DNA of 5,421 bases from Streptococcaceae bacterium (lineage in GTDB: Bacteria > Bacillota > Bacilli > Lactobacillales > Streptococcaceae): contig JAISYB010000093.1 in the NCBI GenBank assembly GCA_031270215.1, positions 1 through 5,421 on the forward strand, read 5' to 3'. The translations under genes and the position numbers were made by a program. Below, in pieces: positions 1 to 5,343 of the stretch (position 1 is its first letter; the number at the start of each line of letters is the position of its first letter). The notes under the pieces were generated by a model. That model saw only the letters and a program-made list of their open reading frames with translations, was not told where the DNA came from and ran no database searches.

Positions 1-1
1 T

Positions 2-82
2 TTGCAAAATGAAATATTCACAGCGCTAACTAAAAATTTTAGCAGTAAAAAAGAAATAACTACAAAGATTGTTTATTTATAA
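2..82 (+). CDS. Possible 3' end of an upstream gene (partial, doubtful)
   Basis: An open frame runs in from the left edge with its first full codon at position 2 and stops at TAA 80-82, giving 26 residues. The composition is protein-like, with alternating polar and hydrophobic residues and the segment SSKKEITTKIVYL near the end. No start codon or domain is visible because the rest would lie outside the window. No clear terminator follows. The stretch is AT-rich, so an open frame of this length can arise by chance. I do not recognise the family. It could equally be a decayed gene fragment or non-coding DNA. Confidence 0.25.
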   Translation: MQNEIFTALTKNFSSKKEITTKIVYL

Positions 83-267
83 AATTTCCAAACTTAAACG
101 TGAATGCGCAAGAACCCCCACTTTCAGGCGATTTTTCACAACATTATCCTGCAAATATCTAAACAAAAAGCTGGAAAACGAGCCGATTTTAATCTGCGTT
201 CTATAAAGTATTTTTGTTTTTTTAAAATGTTTATTTCAAGAGCGTAAAATTAAACAATGGTTAATGT
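83..267. other. Intergenic region without a recognisable gene
   Basis: This AT-rich stretch has no open frame with a start codon and ribosome binding site on either strand. One frame stays open to a stop at 160-162 and reads in a protein-like way between about 85 and 159, but it lacks a start, so a decayed gene is possible and not demonstrable. Just upstream, at 30-42, a short palindrome (CTAAAA, A, TTTTAG) is present. I see no RNA gene or mobile-element end here. Confidence 0.5.
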
Positions 268-296
268 TTCCCATATAAAAATATCTGTGGTAAAGT
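268..296 (+). promoter_or_regulatory. Probable promoter of the membrane-protein gene
   Basis: A -35-like TTCCCA (268-273) is separated by 17 nt from a -10-like TAAAGT (291-296), which is preceded by TG at 288-289, an extended -10. Each hexamer matches the sigma-A consensus at four of six positions, and the TG element compensates. Transcription would start near 303 and give a leader of about 38 nt before the ATG at 341. Confidence 0.45.
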
Positions 297-340
297 GAAA
301 ATTGTAACAAAAAAATTAAATTTGGAAGGGTGTGTCTATT

Positions 341-1090
341 ATGTCAAACACAAACAAGTTATCAAAGGAGACTGCGGAGCGATGGGTTTTCTCCCAAAAT
401 GCGCAACAAAGTCAGCTACTCAACACCTCAGGTAGGTATCTAATTGCGGTAATTACCTTATTGAGTTCTTTAGGAATTCTTGCTTTTGGCTTTACCCAAC
501 AGGATTACTTTAATGAGATTTTAGGTGTTACGCAGGCAGTGATTGGTCTTGCAGGCATTATTTTTGCGATTTGGGCTTCAGAAACGCGCGATCATGCAAT
601 TCAAAACACTTTCTTGTTTAGCTTCGGTACGCTTTTAGAAATCGCAGGATTAGTCAATGGTTTGGCAATACTTGCCGTACGAATTCACAAATACGGCTTA
701 CCAGAAACGTTTTATCTGATTCCTTATTTAGTATTCTTGCTTTCGTTTTTCATATCATATGCTGTTGTTCATAAAACATCTGGAAATGGTGGCTCAAAAC
801 GCACTAAGACTGTTTCGCTCAGTGGTAGTTTTGTTTTTATCGTCATCGCGATTGTTGGTGCAAAAACGATAAAAATTGTAACAAATAATTTTGGCTTAGA
901 TGCCTTAAAGGGACACTCAGCAGGCTTATCAATCATTGGCGCAGCTGTCATTTTGAACTTTATCCTCGGTCTATTGGCGGCAATCTATTTCTACCGCAAC
1001 CTATTAGTTAAAAAATTTGATATTGACCTTTCACCATTATATGATGGCGGAAACTACCCCGACGGTTATCACATCAACAAGAAAAAATAA
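341..1090 (+). CDS. Six-helix integral membrane protein of unknown function
   Basis: The protein has 249 residues. The ATG at 341 is preferred because GGAAGGG (324-330) sits 10 nt upstream. An in-frame GTG at 332 directly abuts that site and is too close to it. There is no cleavable signal peptide: a polar N-terminus of about 31 residues precedes six hydrophobic segments at roughly 32-51, 60-80, 92-113, 123-143, 158-180 and 195-217. The loop at 144-157 (HKTSGNGGSKRTK) and the C-terminal tail after 218 (RN..VKK) are basic, which by the positive-inside rule puts both termini in the cytoplasm. No ATP-binding, protease or transporter motif is visible, and I do not recognise the family. It appears to be transcribed alone: the next coding start is 462 nt downstream, beyond a strong terminator. 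Its 3' end contains a good promoter match (1017-1045). Confidence 0.85.
   Translation: MSNTNKLSKETAERWVFSQNAQQSQLLNTSGRYLIAVITLLSSLGILAFGFTQQDYFNEILGVTQAVIGLAGIIFAIWASETRDHAIQNTFLFSFGTLLEIAGLVNGLAILAVRIHKYGLPETFYLIPYLVFLLSFFISYAVVHKTSGNGGSKRTKTVSLSGSFVFIVIAIVGAKTIKIVTNNFGLDALKGHSAGLSIIGAAVILNFILGLLAAIYFYRNLLVKKFDIDLSPLYDGGNYPDGYHINKKK
1017..1045 (+). promoter_or_regulatory. Candidate internal promoter for the downstream structured RNA
   Basis: TTGATA (1017-1022) and TATGAT (1040-1045) each match the sigma-A consensus at five of six positions and are exactly 17 nt apart. The site lies within the last codons of the membrane-protein gene, and transcription would start near 1052. The next strong termination signal ends at about 1307, so the transcript would be about 255 nt. 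AT-rich coding DNA can produce such matches by chance. The spacing and the structured DNA just downstream make this one worth recording. Confidence 0.4.
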
Positions 1091-1260
1091 CCTCTAAAAC
1101 GAGGGTGCCAGACACGCTTGAATAGAAAAGCGAATATCAGCAACAATTTATTAACGATTTATGTAACGAATTGTTTTGACTTATGCCGAAGTTTTTCTAG
1201 CGTGTGAAGTCCGTAAATCACGAACATCAAACTAGAGGCAAGAACTTATGTTCCAACCTC
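1091..1260 (+). ncRNA. Candidate structured RNA of unknown family (sRNA, leader or 3' UTR)
   Basis: This non-coding stretch holds nested complementary segments. CCTCTA (1091-1096) can pair with TAGAGG (1233-1238) and enclose the rest. ACACGC (1112-1117) pairs with GCGTGT (1200-1205), and after a five-base bulge the helix continues as TAGAAAA (1123-1129) with TTTTCTA (1193-1199). AACAATT (1142-1148) pairs with AATTGTT (1169-1175). A further hairpin, GAGG-caa-GAAC / GTTC-caa-CCTC (1235-1260), competes with the outer helix. CCTC at 1091 could also pair with GAGG at 1101-1104, so alternative folds are possible. A strong terminator follows directly. I compared it from memory with lysine, TPP, FMN and T-box leaders and with tmRNA and 6S RNA, and it lacks their conserved cores. 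It may be an independent RNA from the 1017-1045 promoter or the 3' UTR of the membrane-protein mRNA. Confidence 0.45.
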
Positions 1261-1307
1261 AAAATGCTCGCCTACTTTAGTGATACTAGAGCAGGCGAGT
1301 ATTTTTT
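1261..1307 (+). terminator. Strong intrinsic terminator
   Basis: CTCGCCT (1267-1273) pairs with AGGCGAG (1293-1299). Above one A/C mismatch the stem continues with 1275-1281 against 1285-1291, including one G-U pair, and closes on a GAT triloop. A-rich bases at 1261-1264 precede the stem and six T residues (1302-1307) follow it. The 3' T-tract supports plus-strand termination. It ends transcription of the membrane-protein gene and of any RNA started at the internal promoter, and it insulates the nrtR-lysA genes. Confidence 0.88.
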
Positions 1308-1488
1308 GCCATACTTGCGGCTTTGATTGTCTTACGCTAATACTCTTGAGGTCATGTTGAGCCTTTACCTCTAAATTATTATTCGCAATATAGGAAGATA
1401 TTCCTACTTAACGGCTTATCTGCTGATGAAATCTCTAATGAGCTTGCCGAAAATACGAATGAGCGCTAAATAAAAGACTGGTTTTTTC
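1308..1488. other. Intergenic region with small inverted repeats and a possible coding remnant
   Basis: No gene with a start codon is visible. GAGGT (1348-1352) can pair with ACCTC (1367-1371), and TAGGAA (1391-1396) with TTCCTA (1401-1406) around a four-base loop. A frame without a start codon is open from 1350 to the stop at 1467-1469, and its end (LLNGLSADEISNELAE) resembles the first helices of a helix-turn-helix domain. That may be a relic of a regulator gene or chance. Confidence 0.4.
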
Positions 1489-1517
1489 TTGACAAATCGG
1501 TTTTAGTGCATTTTACT
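1489..1517 (+). promoter_or_regulatory. Promoter of the nrtR-lysA operon
   Basis: A perfect -35 TTGACA (1489-1494) is followed after 17 nt by TTTACT (1512-1517), a four-of-six match to the -10 consensus. Transcription would begin near 1524, leaving a leader of about 29 nt with ribosome binding site GAGGTGG (1543-1549) before the ATG at 1553. The short leader leaves no room for a riboswitch, so control is more likely through a DNA-binding protein at the promoter. Confidence 0.75.
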
Positions 1518-1530
1518 TAAATTAATAAAA
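1511..1530. promoter_or_regulatory. Imperfect AT-rich palindrome over the -10 region, possible autoregulatory operator
   Basis: TTTTA (1511-1515) and TAAAA (1526-1530) form inverted arms. The whole 20-bp stretch pairs at seven of ten positions about its centre. It overlaps the -10 hexamer and the expected transcription start, where a repressor would act. NrtR proteins bind palindromes of about this size and are often autoregulatory, which is family knowledge. Linking this site to the protein encoded downstream is inference, and AT-rich palindromes are common by chance. Confidence 0.3.
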
Positions 1531-1552
1531 CGAAAGTGTTAAGAGGTGGCTT

Positions 1553-2371
1553 ATGTTTAATAGCAAGGCTGAGGAGAGAAGATACTACGAGGAAGAAGCA
1601 AGCGAAGCAGCGTATTTAGCGTGGTATCAAACGCAGGAAGTGCAAAGCTATGCCAGACCGTCGCTAACGATTGATAATATCATCTTCTCCTTCGACCGAG
1701 AAAGAGAAAGGCTTCAGATACTATTAATTCAACGAATGAAAAATCCAGAACGTGGTAAATATGCCTTTCCGGGTGGTTTTGTTAATCCAAACGAGGACGC
1801 CAAACAAGCAGCAATCCGAGAAACAAAAGAAGAGGTTGGGATTTTAGTTGCTGATACTAATATTTGGCAAGTCGGCTTGTTCTCAAAACCCAAGCGTGAC
1901 CCGAGGACTTGGGTTGTTTCAGTCGCCCACGTAACCTATCTGCCACCAAGTGATCCTAAGAAAGTCCAGGCAGGAGATGACGCTAAGAGTGCAGAATGGC
2001 TAGATATTGTCCGCGAGGGTGCAACACTTTATCTAGTTGATGCAAGTGGTACAAAAATAGGCCTAGATGCGCTTGCATTTGATCATCAGGAAATGTTTAT
2101 GACAAGCTATAATCGAATTAAGCAGTATTTAGAGATTGAGCCGGATATTGTTCAGGTTCTAGGTGAGGAATTTACAATCAATGAAGTCTTAGCAATCTTC
2201 AAAATTTTTGATGACCGCTTCGATAAAATGGACAATAGTAATTTCAAAAAAACATTCATTCAAAGACATAAAATCTTCCAAATCATCTCAGGCGTGGATT
2301 TCAAACCAAAGCTTAGAAGCACTGGTGTTGGCAGACCTAAATTACTAATTCGTTATCTCAAAAAATATTAA
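1553..2371 (+). CDS. nrtR: NrtR-type transcriptional regulator: Nudix domain plus C-terminal winged helix
   Basis: The protein has 272 residues, the ATG is supported by GAGGTGG 3 nt upstream, and no signal peptide is present. Residues about 35-155 form a Nudix domain. The Nudix box GX5EX7REXXEEXG is intact at 75-96 (G75, E81, R89-E90, E93-E94, G96), with Thr91 where an aliphatic residue is usual. The segment RDPRTWVVSVAHV (115-127) and FDHQE (176-180) are typical of the ADP-ribose pyrophosphatase/NrtR group. Residues about 195-272 match the NrtR winged helix, with EFTINEV (206-212), NFKK (230-233) and GRPKLL (260-265). Known family members repress NAD-biosynthesis genes and sense ADP-ribose-type ligands through the Nudix pocket. 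Some members control other pathways. The intact box means hydrolase activity is possible in addition to ligand sensing. The gene lies 21 nt upstream of lysA and is probably co-transcribed with it. Which genes it controls cannot be told from this window. Confidence 0.85.
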   Translation: MFNSKAEERRYYEEEASEAAYLAWYQTQEVQSYARPSLTIDNIIFSFDRERERLQILLIQRMKNPERGKYAFPGGFVNPNEDAKQAAIRETKEEVGILVADTNIWQVGLFSKPKRDPRTWVVSVAHVTYLPPSDPKKVQAGDDAKSAEWLDIVREGATLYLVDASGTKIGLDALAFDHQEMFMTSYNRIKQYLEIEPDIVQVLGEEFTINEVLAIFKIFDDRFDKMDNSNFKKTFIQRHKIFQIISGVDFKPKLRSTGVGRPKLLIRYLKKY

Positions 2372-2392
2372 TTGTCGCATGAGGAGAGTAAT

Positions 2393-3640
2393 ATGAAACA
2401 ATCATTTGTAACAGCAGCTCAGCTTGAGGAGATTACTAAGCAATATCAAACGCCCTTTCATCTCTATGATGAAGCGGCAATCCGGCAAAAAGCGAGAGAT
2501 TTGTATCAGGCTTTTGCTTGGAATAGTGGCTTTAAAGAATATTTTGCGGTTAAGGCAACGCCAACTCCTGCAATATTAAAGATTTTACAGGAGGAGGGCT
2601 GCGGTGTTGATTGCGCTTCTTATGTTGAGCTTTTAATGTGTGATAAGCTTGGCTTCAAAGAAGATGACGTGATGTTTTCTTCAAACAATACGCCTAATGA
2701 AGAATTTCAGCTGGCACGCAAGCTCAATGTGACGATTAACCTTGACGCATATGAGCATATTGAAAGCCTAAAACAGGCAGGAAGCATACCTGAGATTATT
2801 TCTTGTCGCTATAATCCCGGCGGTACTTTCTCCCTTGGAACAGACATCATGGATCACCCTGATGAGTCAAAATTTGGCATGACAAAGGCGCAGCTGATTC
2901 AAGCATTTAAGGAATTAAAACAGCTTGGCGTTAAGAAATTCGGGATTCATTCTTTCTTAGCAAGTAATACCGTCACAAATGACTACTATCCGACACTGGC
3001 ACGTGAGTTATTTAAGCTGGCAGTTGAAGTTGTTTTAGCAACTGATGTTCACTTGGATTTTATCAATCTCTCCGGCGGTATCGGTGTCAACTACAAGCCC
3101 GAAGAGGTCGCAAATGACATCTTTAAGATTGGGGACGGGGTTAGAGCTGCCTATGAGGAGGTCTTGGGCGCAGCAGGTCTTGACAAGGTAAAAATCTTTA
3201 CCGAGCTTGGACGCTTTATGCTCGCACCTCATGGGCATTTGATTACTAAAGTCTTGCATAAAAAGGAAACTTACCGAACCTATATCGGTGTTGATGCCTC
3301 AGCAGTCAATCTAATGCGCCCAGCCATCTATGGCGCTTATCACCATATCACCATTGCCGGAAAAGATACAGCTTTACCAACTACCACAGTTGATATTGTC
3401 GGTAGTCTTTGCGAGAACAACGATAAATTTGCCATTCAGCGAAAAATGCCTGAAATCTCAGTCGGGGATACATTGATTATCCATGATACTGGTGCACACG
3501 GACATTCAATGGGTTATCAATATAACGCCAAGCTGCGTAGCGCAGAAATCTTATTGCAAACAGATGGCTCAACACGCTTAATCCGCCGCGCAGAAAAACC
3601 CGAAGATTATTTTGCAACCATTGCTGGATTTGATTTTTAA
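2393..3640 (+). CDS. lysA: Diaminopimelate decarboxylase (PLP-dependent, alanine-racemase-like fold type III)
   Basis: The enzyme decarboxylates meso-2,6-diaminopimelate to L-lysine in the cytoplasm, the last step of lysine synthesis. I take the ATG at 2393 (415 residues) because GAGGAG (2381-2386) lies 6 nt upstream. An in-frame TTG at 2372 directly abuts the nrtR stop, and the site would fall inside the gene. The N-terminal barrel has the PLP lysine in YFAVKATP (K54), GVDCASYVEL (71-80), H186 in IHSFLASNT, the phosphate-binding LSGGIG (226-231) and TELGR (270-274). The C-terminal part has GSLCENNDKF (337-346) with the substrate-binding Cys340, and GAHGHSMGYQYN (367-378) with the PLP-contacting Tyr377. 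The segments HSFLASNT and GAHG differ from the common HIGSQ and GAY versions and mark a variant LysA branch that I recall from Bacteroidetes and some Firmicutes. Length is normal for the family. Another decarboxylase of the fold is possible but less likely given the C-E-N-N-D motif. Confidence 0.88.
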   Translation: MKQSFVTAAQLEEITKQYQTPFHLYDEAAIRQKARDLYQAFAWNSGFKEYFAVKATPTPAILKILQEEGCGVDCASYVELLMCDKLGFKEDDVMFSSNNTPNEEFQLARKLNVTINLDAYEHIESLKQAGSIPEIISCRYNPGGTFSLGTDIMDHPDESKFGMTKAQLIQAFKELKQLGVKKFGIHSFLASNTVTNDYYPTLARELFKLAVEVVLATDVHLDFINLSGGIGVNYKPEEVANDIFKIGDGVRAAYEEVLGAAGLDKVKIFTELGRFMLAPHGHLITKVLHKKETYRTYIGVDASAVNLMRPAIYGAYHHITIAGKDTALPTTTVDIVGSLCENNDKFAIQRKMPEISVGDTLIIHDTGAHGHSMGYQYNAKLRSAEILLQTDGSTRLIRRAEKPEDYFATIAGFDF

Positions 3641-3677
3641 TCAATAAAATCTAGCATAAGATAATCAAGAACCGTAG

Positions 3678-3695
3678 AAGCTATGGAGATAGCTT
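3678..3695 (+). terminator. lysA: Stem-loop after lysA, weak terminator candidate
   Basis: AAGCTAT (3678-3684) and ATAGCTT (3689-3695) form a perfect 7-bp stem with loop GGAG, 38 nt beyond the lysA stop. The 3' flank is GTTAATAAAAA instead of a T-tract, so it is a poor intrinsic terminator. It may serve as an mRNA 3'-end stabiliser, or allow some read-through towards pepV. Confidence 0.35.
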
Positions 3696-3783
3696 GTTAA
3701 TAAAAAAAGCGACTGAAACAACGCATACACTCGCAAGAAATTTTCCCAAAAAGCTCATCACTTCAAGCGAAAAAAACAAGTCG

Positions 3784-3804
3784 CTAGTGGTGTGAGTTCA
3801 CTAG
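3784..3804. promoter_or_regulatory. Inverted repeat overlapping the pepV -35, possible operator
   Basis: CTAGTG (3784-3789) and CACTAG (3799-3804) are perfect 6-bp arms around a 9-nt centre, and the right arm covers most of the -35 hexamer TTCACT (3797-3802). A regulator bound here would compete with RNA polymerase. It does not match the cre (CcpA) consensus or an FNR-like TTGAT-N4-ATCAA site, and I cannot name a regulator. Confidence 0.35.
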
Positions 3805-3825
3805 AAAGCTTTAAAGTGCTATACT
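3797..3825 (+). promoter_or_regulatory. pepV: Promoter of pepV
   Basis: TTCACT (3797-3802, four of six) is spaced 17 nt from TATACT (3820-3825, five of six). The -10 is extended by TG at 3817-3818. Transcription would start near 3832, leaving a leader of about 24 nt that carries the near-perfect ribosome binding site AGGAGG (3843-3848) 7 nt before the ATG. This predicts independent and efficient expression of pepV. Confidence 0.75.
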
Positions 3826-3855
3826 GAAAAGGTATTTAAACGAGGAGGAATTCAG

Positions 3856-5262
3856 ATGACAATTGATTTTAATGCTGAAGTAGAAAAACGCAAGGAAAGC
3901 TTAAAGGAAGATTTATTTACCTTACTTGCCATTGACTCTGTTCGTGACGACACTAAGGCGAGCGCAGAGGAGCCGTTTGGTCCTGGACCTGTTAAAGCAA
4001 TGAAGCAGTTTTTAGAGATTGCTAAGCGTGACGGCTTTAATACGCGCAATGTCGATAACTATGTTGGGGTTGTCGAATATGGAGATGGAGCTGAAACGCT
4101 AGGTATCTTTGCTCATATGGACGTTGTCCCTGCGGGCAGCGGCTGGGAGAGTGACCCATTTACACCAGTTGTCAAGGACGGTAAAATCTATGCCCGTGGT
4201 GCAAGTGATGATAAGGGGCCAACGACTGCCGCTTACTACGCTTTAAAAATCCTAAAGGATTTAAACGTGCCACTATCTAAAAAAATCCGTTTTGTCATAG
4301 GAACAGATGAAGAAAGCGGTTGGGGGGATATGGATTACTACTTTACCAAAGAAGACAAGCCAGACTTTGGCTTCTCACCAGATGCAGAGTTTCCAATCAT
4401 CAATGGGGAAAAAGGTAATGTCACTGAATATTTAATCTTTGACGGTGCTAATACCGGCGAATTTACCTTAGAGCATTTCTCAGGCGGTTTACGTGAAAAT
4501 ATGGTTCCTGAGTCTGCCAAAGCTATCTTTACTGCGAACCTATCATTTGCTGACTTAGAAGAAGACTTTGAGGCGTTCAAGGTGGCTCATTTAGTTGGCG
4601 GTGCACTTGCTGAGATTGAAGCTGGAAAATTTGAGATTGAGGTCGTTGGTAAATCAGCACACGGTGCAAGTCCGCAAACAGGTGTCAATGGTGCAGCTTA
4701 CCTTGCTAGATTCTTGCGAGTTTATCACTTTAGCGATAATGCCAAAAAGTTCTTAGAGATTGCCGGTCACATCCTCTATCAAGACCACTATGGACGTAAG
4801 CTAGGTGTCGCACACAAGGACGAAAAAATGGGTGTTTTAACCATGAATGCCGGAGTTTTTGTCTTTGACTTAGTCAATGGCGGTAAGATTAGTCTAAACT
4901 TCCGCTTCCCTAAGGGCATTGACGCTCCAACGATTCAAGCAAGCTTAGCTAAGAATTTGGCAGATTATATTGTTAGAGTTGAGCAAGGCGAGCGTGTGCA
5001 TGTGCCACATTACGTGCCAGTTGAGGACGAGCTTGTTGCAACCTTGCTTAAGGTCTACGAGGAACATACTGGCGAGGTTGGTTATGAGCAAATCATTGGT
5101 GGTGGTACTTTCGGACGCTTGATGGAACGCGGCGTTGCCTACGGTGCAATGTTCCCAGGCTATACAGATACCATGCACCAAGCAAATGAATTTATCGTTG
5201 AGGAAGATTTGTACCGCGCTGCAGTCATCTATGCAGATGCCATTTATCGCTTGGCAAAATAA
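3856..5262 (+). CDS. pepV: PepV dipeptidase (M20 family, dinuclear zinc)
   Basis: PepV is a cytoplasmic metallo-dipeptidase that cleaves dipeptides with an unblocked N-terminus, the final stage of peptide use in lactic acid bacteria. The 468 residues match the usual length of about 470, and there is no signal peptide. Active-site residues, by comparison with the Lactobacillus delbrueckii structure, are visible: H87 and D89 in FAHMDVVP, the bridging D119 in GASDDKGP (115-122), the catalytic and metal pair E152-E153 in GTDEESGWG, D176 in SPDAEFP, H269 in GKSAHGASP (lid domain, transition-state contact) and H441 in TMHQANEF. The catalytic domain is split by the inserted lid domain at about residues 185-380. 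AGGAGG lies 7 nt upstream of the ATG, so the start is secure. The gene has its own promoter and is closed by a bidirectional terminator, hence monocistronic. No frameshift or missing key residue is seen. Relatives of the family act on beta-alanyl dipeptides (carnosinase), but PepV is the best fit. Confidence 0.95.
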   Translation: MTIDFNAEVEKRKESLKEDLFTLLAIDSVRDDTKASAEEPFGPGPVKAMKQFLEIAKRDGFNTRNVDNYVGVVEYGDGAETLGIFAHMDVVPAGSGWESDPFTPVVKDGKIYARGASDDKGPTTAAYYALKILKDLNVPLSKKIRFVIGTDEESGWGDMDYYFTKEDKPDFGFSPDAEFPIINGEKGNVTEYLIFDGANTGEFTLEHFSGGLRENMVPESAKAIFTANLSFADLEEDFEAFKVAHLVGGALAEIEAGKFEIEVVGKSAHGASPQTGVNGAAYLARFLRVYHFSDNAKKFLEIAGHILYQDHYGRKLGVAHKDEKMGVLTMNAGVFVFDLVNGGKISLNFRFPKGIDAPTIQASLAKNLADYIVRVEQGERVHVPHYVPVEDELVATLLKVYEEHTGEVGYEQIIGGGTFGRLMERGVAYGAMFPGYTDTMHQANEFIVEEDLYRAAVIYADAIYRLAK

Positions 5263-5280
5263 ATCTTTGTAAGCTAGAAA

Positions 5281-5326
5281 CCAAAAAAGCCGCAGGTTGT
5301 TTAATTGACAGTTTGCGGTTTTTTGG
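5281..5326. terminator. Bidirectional intrinsic terminator after pepV
   Basis: CCGCA (5290-5294) pairs with TGCGG (5314-5318). Past a bulged G at 5289, CAAAAAA (5282-5288) pairs with TTTTTTG (5319-5325). T-tracts exist on both strands, because A5283-5288 reads as a T-run on the minus strand. It lies 18 nt beyond the pepV stop and 18 nt beyond the stop of the possible minus-strand gene from the right edge, as expected between convergent genes. Confidence 0.85.
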
Positions 5327-5343
5327 GATTTTATCAAGCGGCG

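Noticed and set aside
2..82. Fragment of a class III fructose-1,6-bisphosphatase (similar feel to its N-terminus)
   Set aside because: The resemblance is limited to a few residues, the frame stops just where the conserved part would begin, and no continuation is found in other frames.
332..340. GTG at 332 as start of the membrane protein
   Set aside because: The GGAAGGG site ends at 330, leaving 1 nt of spacing. The ATG at 341 has 10 nt.
1091..1310. Known riboswitch or T-box: GAGGGTGCC, and TGCCGAAG at 1184-1191, recall parts of lysine, TPP or T-box leaders
   Set aside because: The remaining conserved cores are missing (no T-box AGGGTGGNACCGCG, no TPP CTGAGA, no lysine-riboswitch order of motifs). 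The stretch also ends in a terminator far upstream of nrtR-lysA, which has its own promoter and a short leader.
2372..2392. TTG at 2372 as start of lysA
   Set aside because: The GAGGAG site (2381-2386) would be inside the gene, and it is ideally placed for the ATG at 2393. The added residues are not part of the conserved protein.
3708..3785. 78-nt element bounded by AGCGACT and AGTCGCT, possible miniature transposable element
   Set aside because: Only 7-bp terminal repeats, no target-site duplication that I can see, and no second copy in the window.
4945..5337. Long open frame of 130 codons on the minus strand across the end of pepV
   Set aside because: It is the mirror of the well-supported pepV gene, crosses the bidirectional terminator, and has no recognisable protein features.
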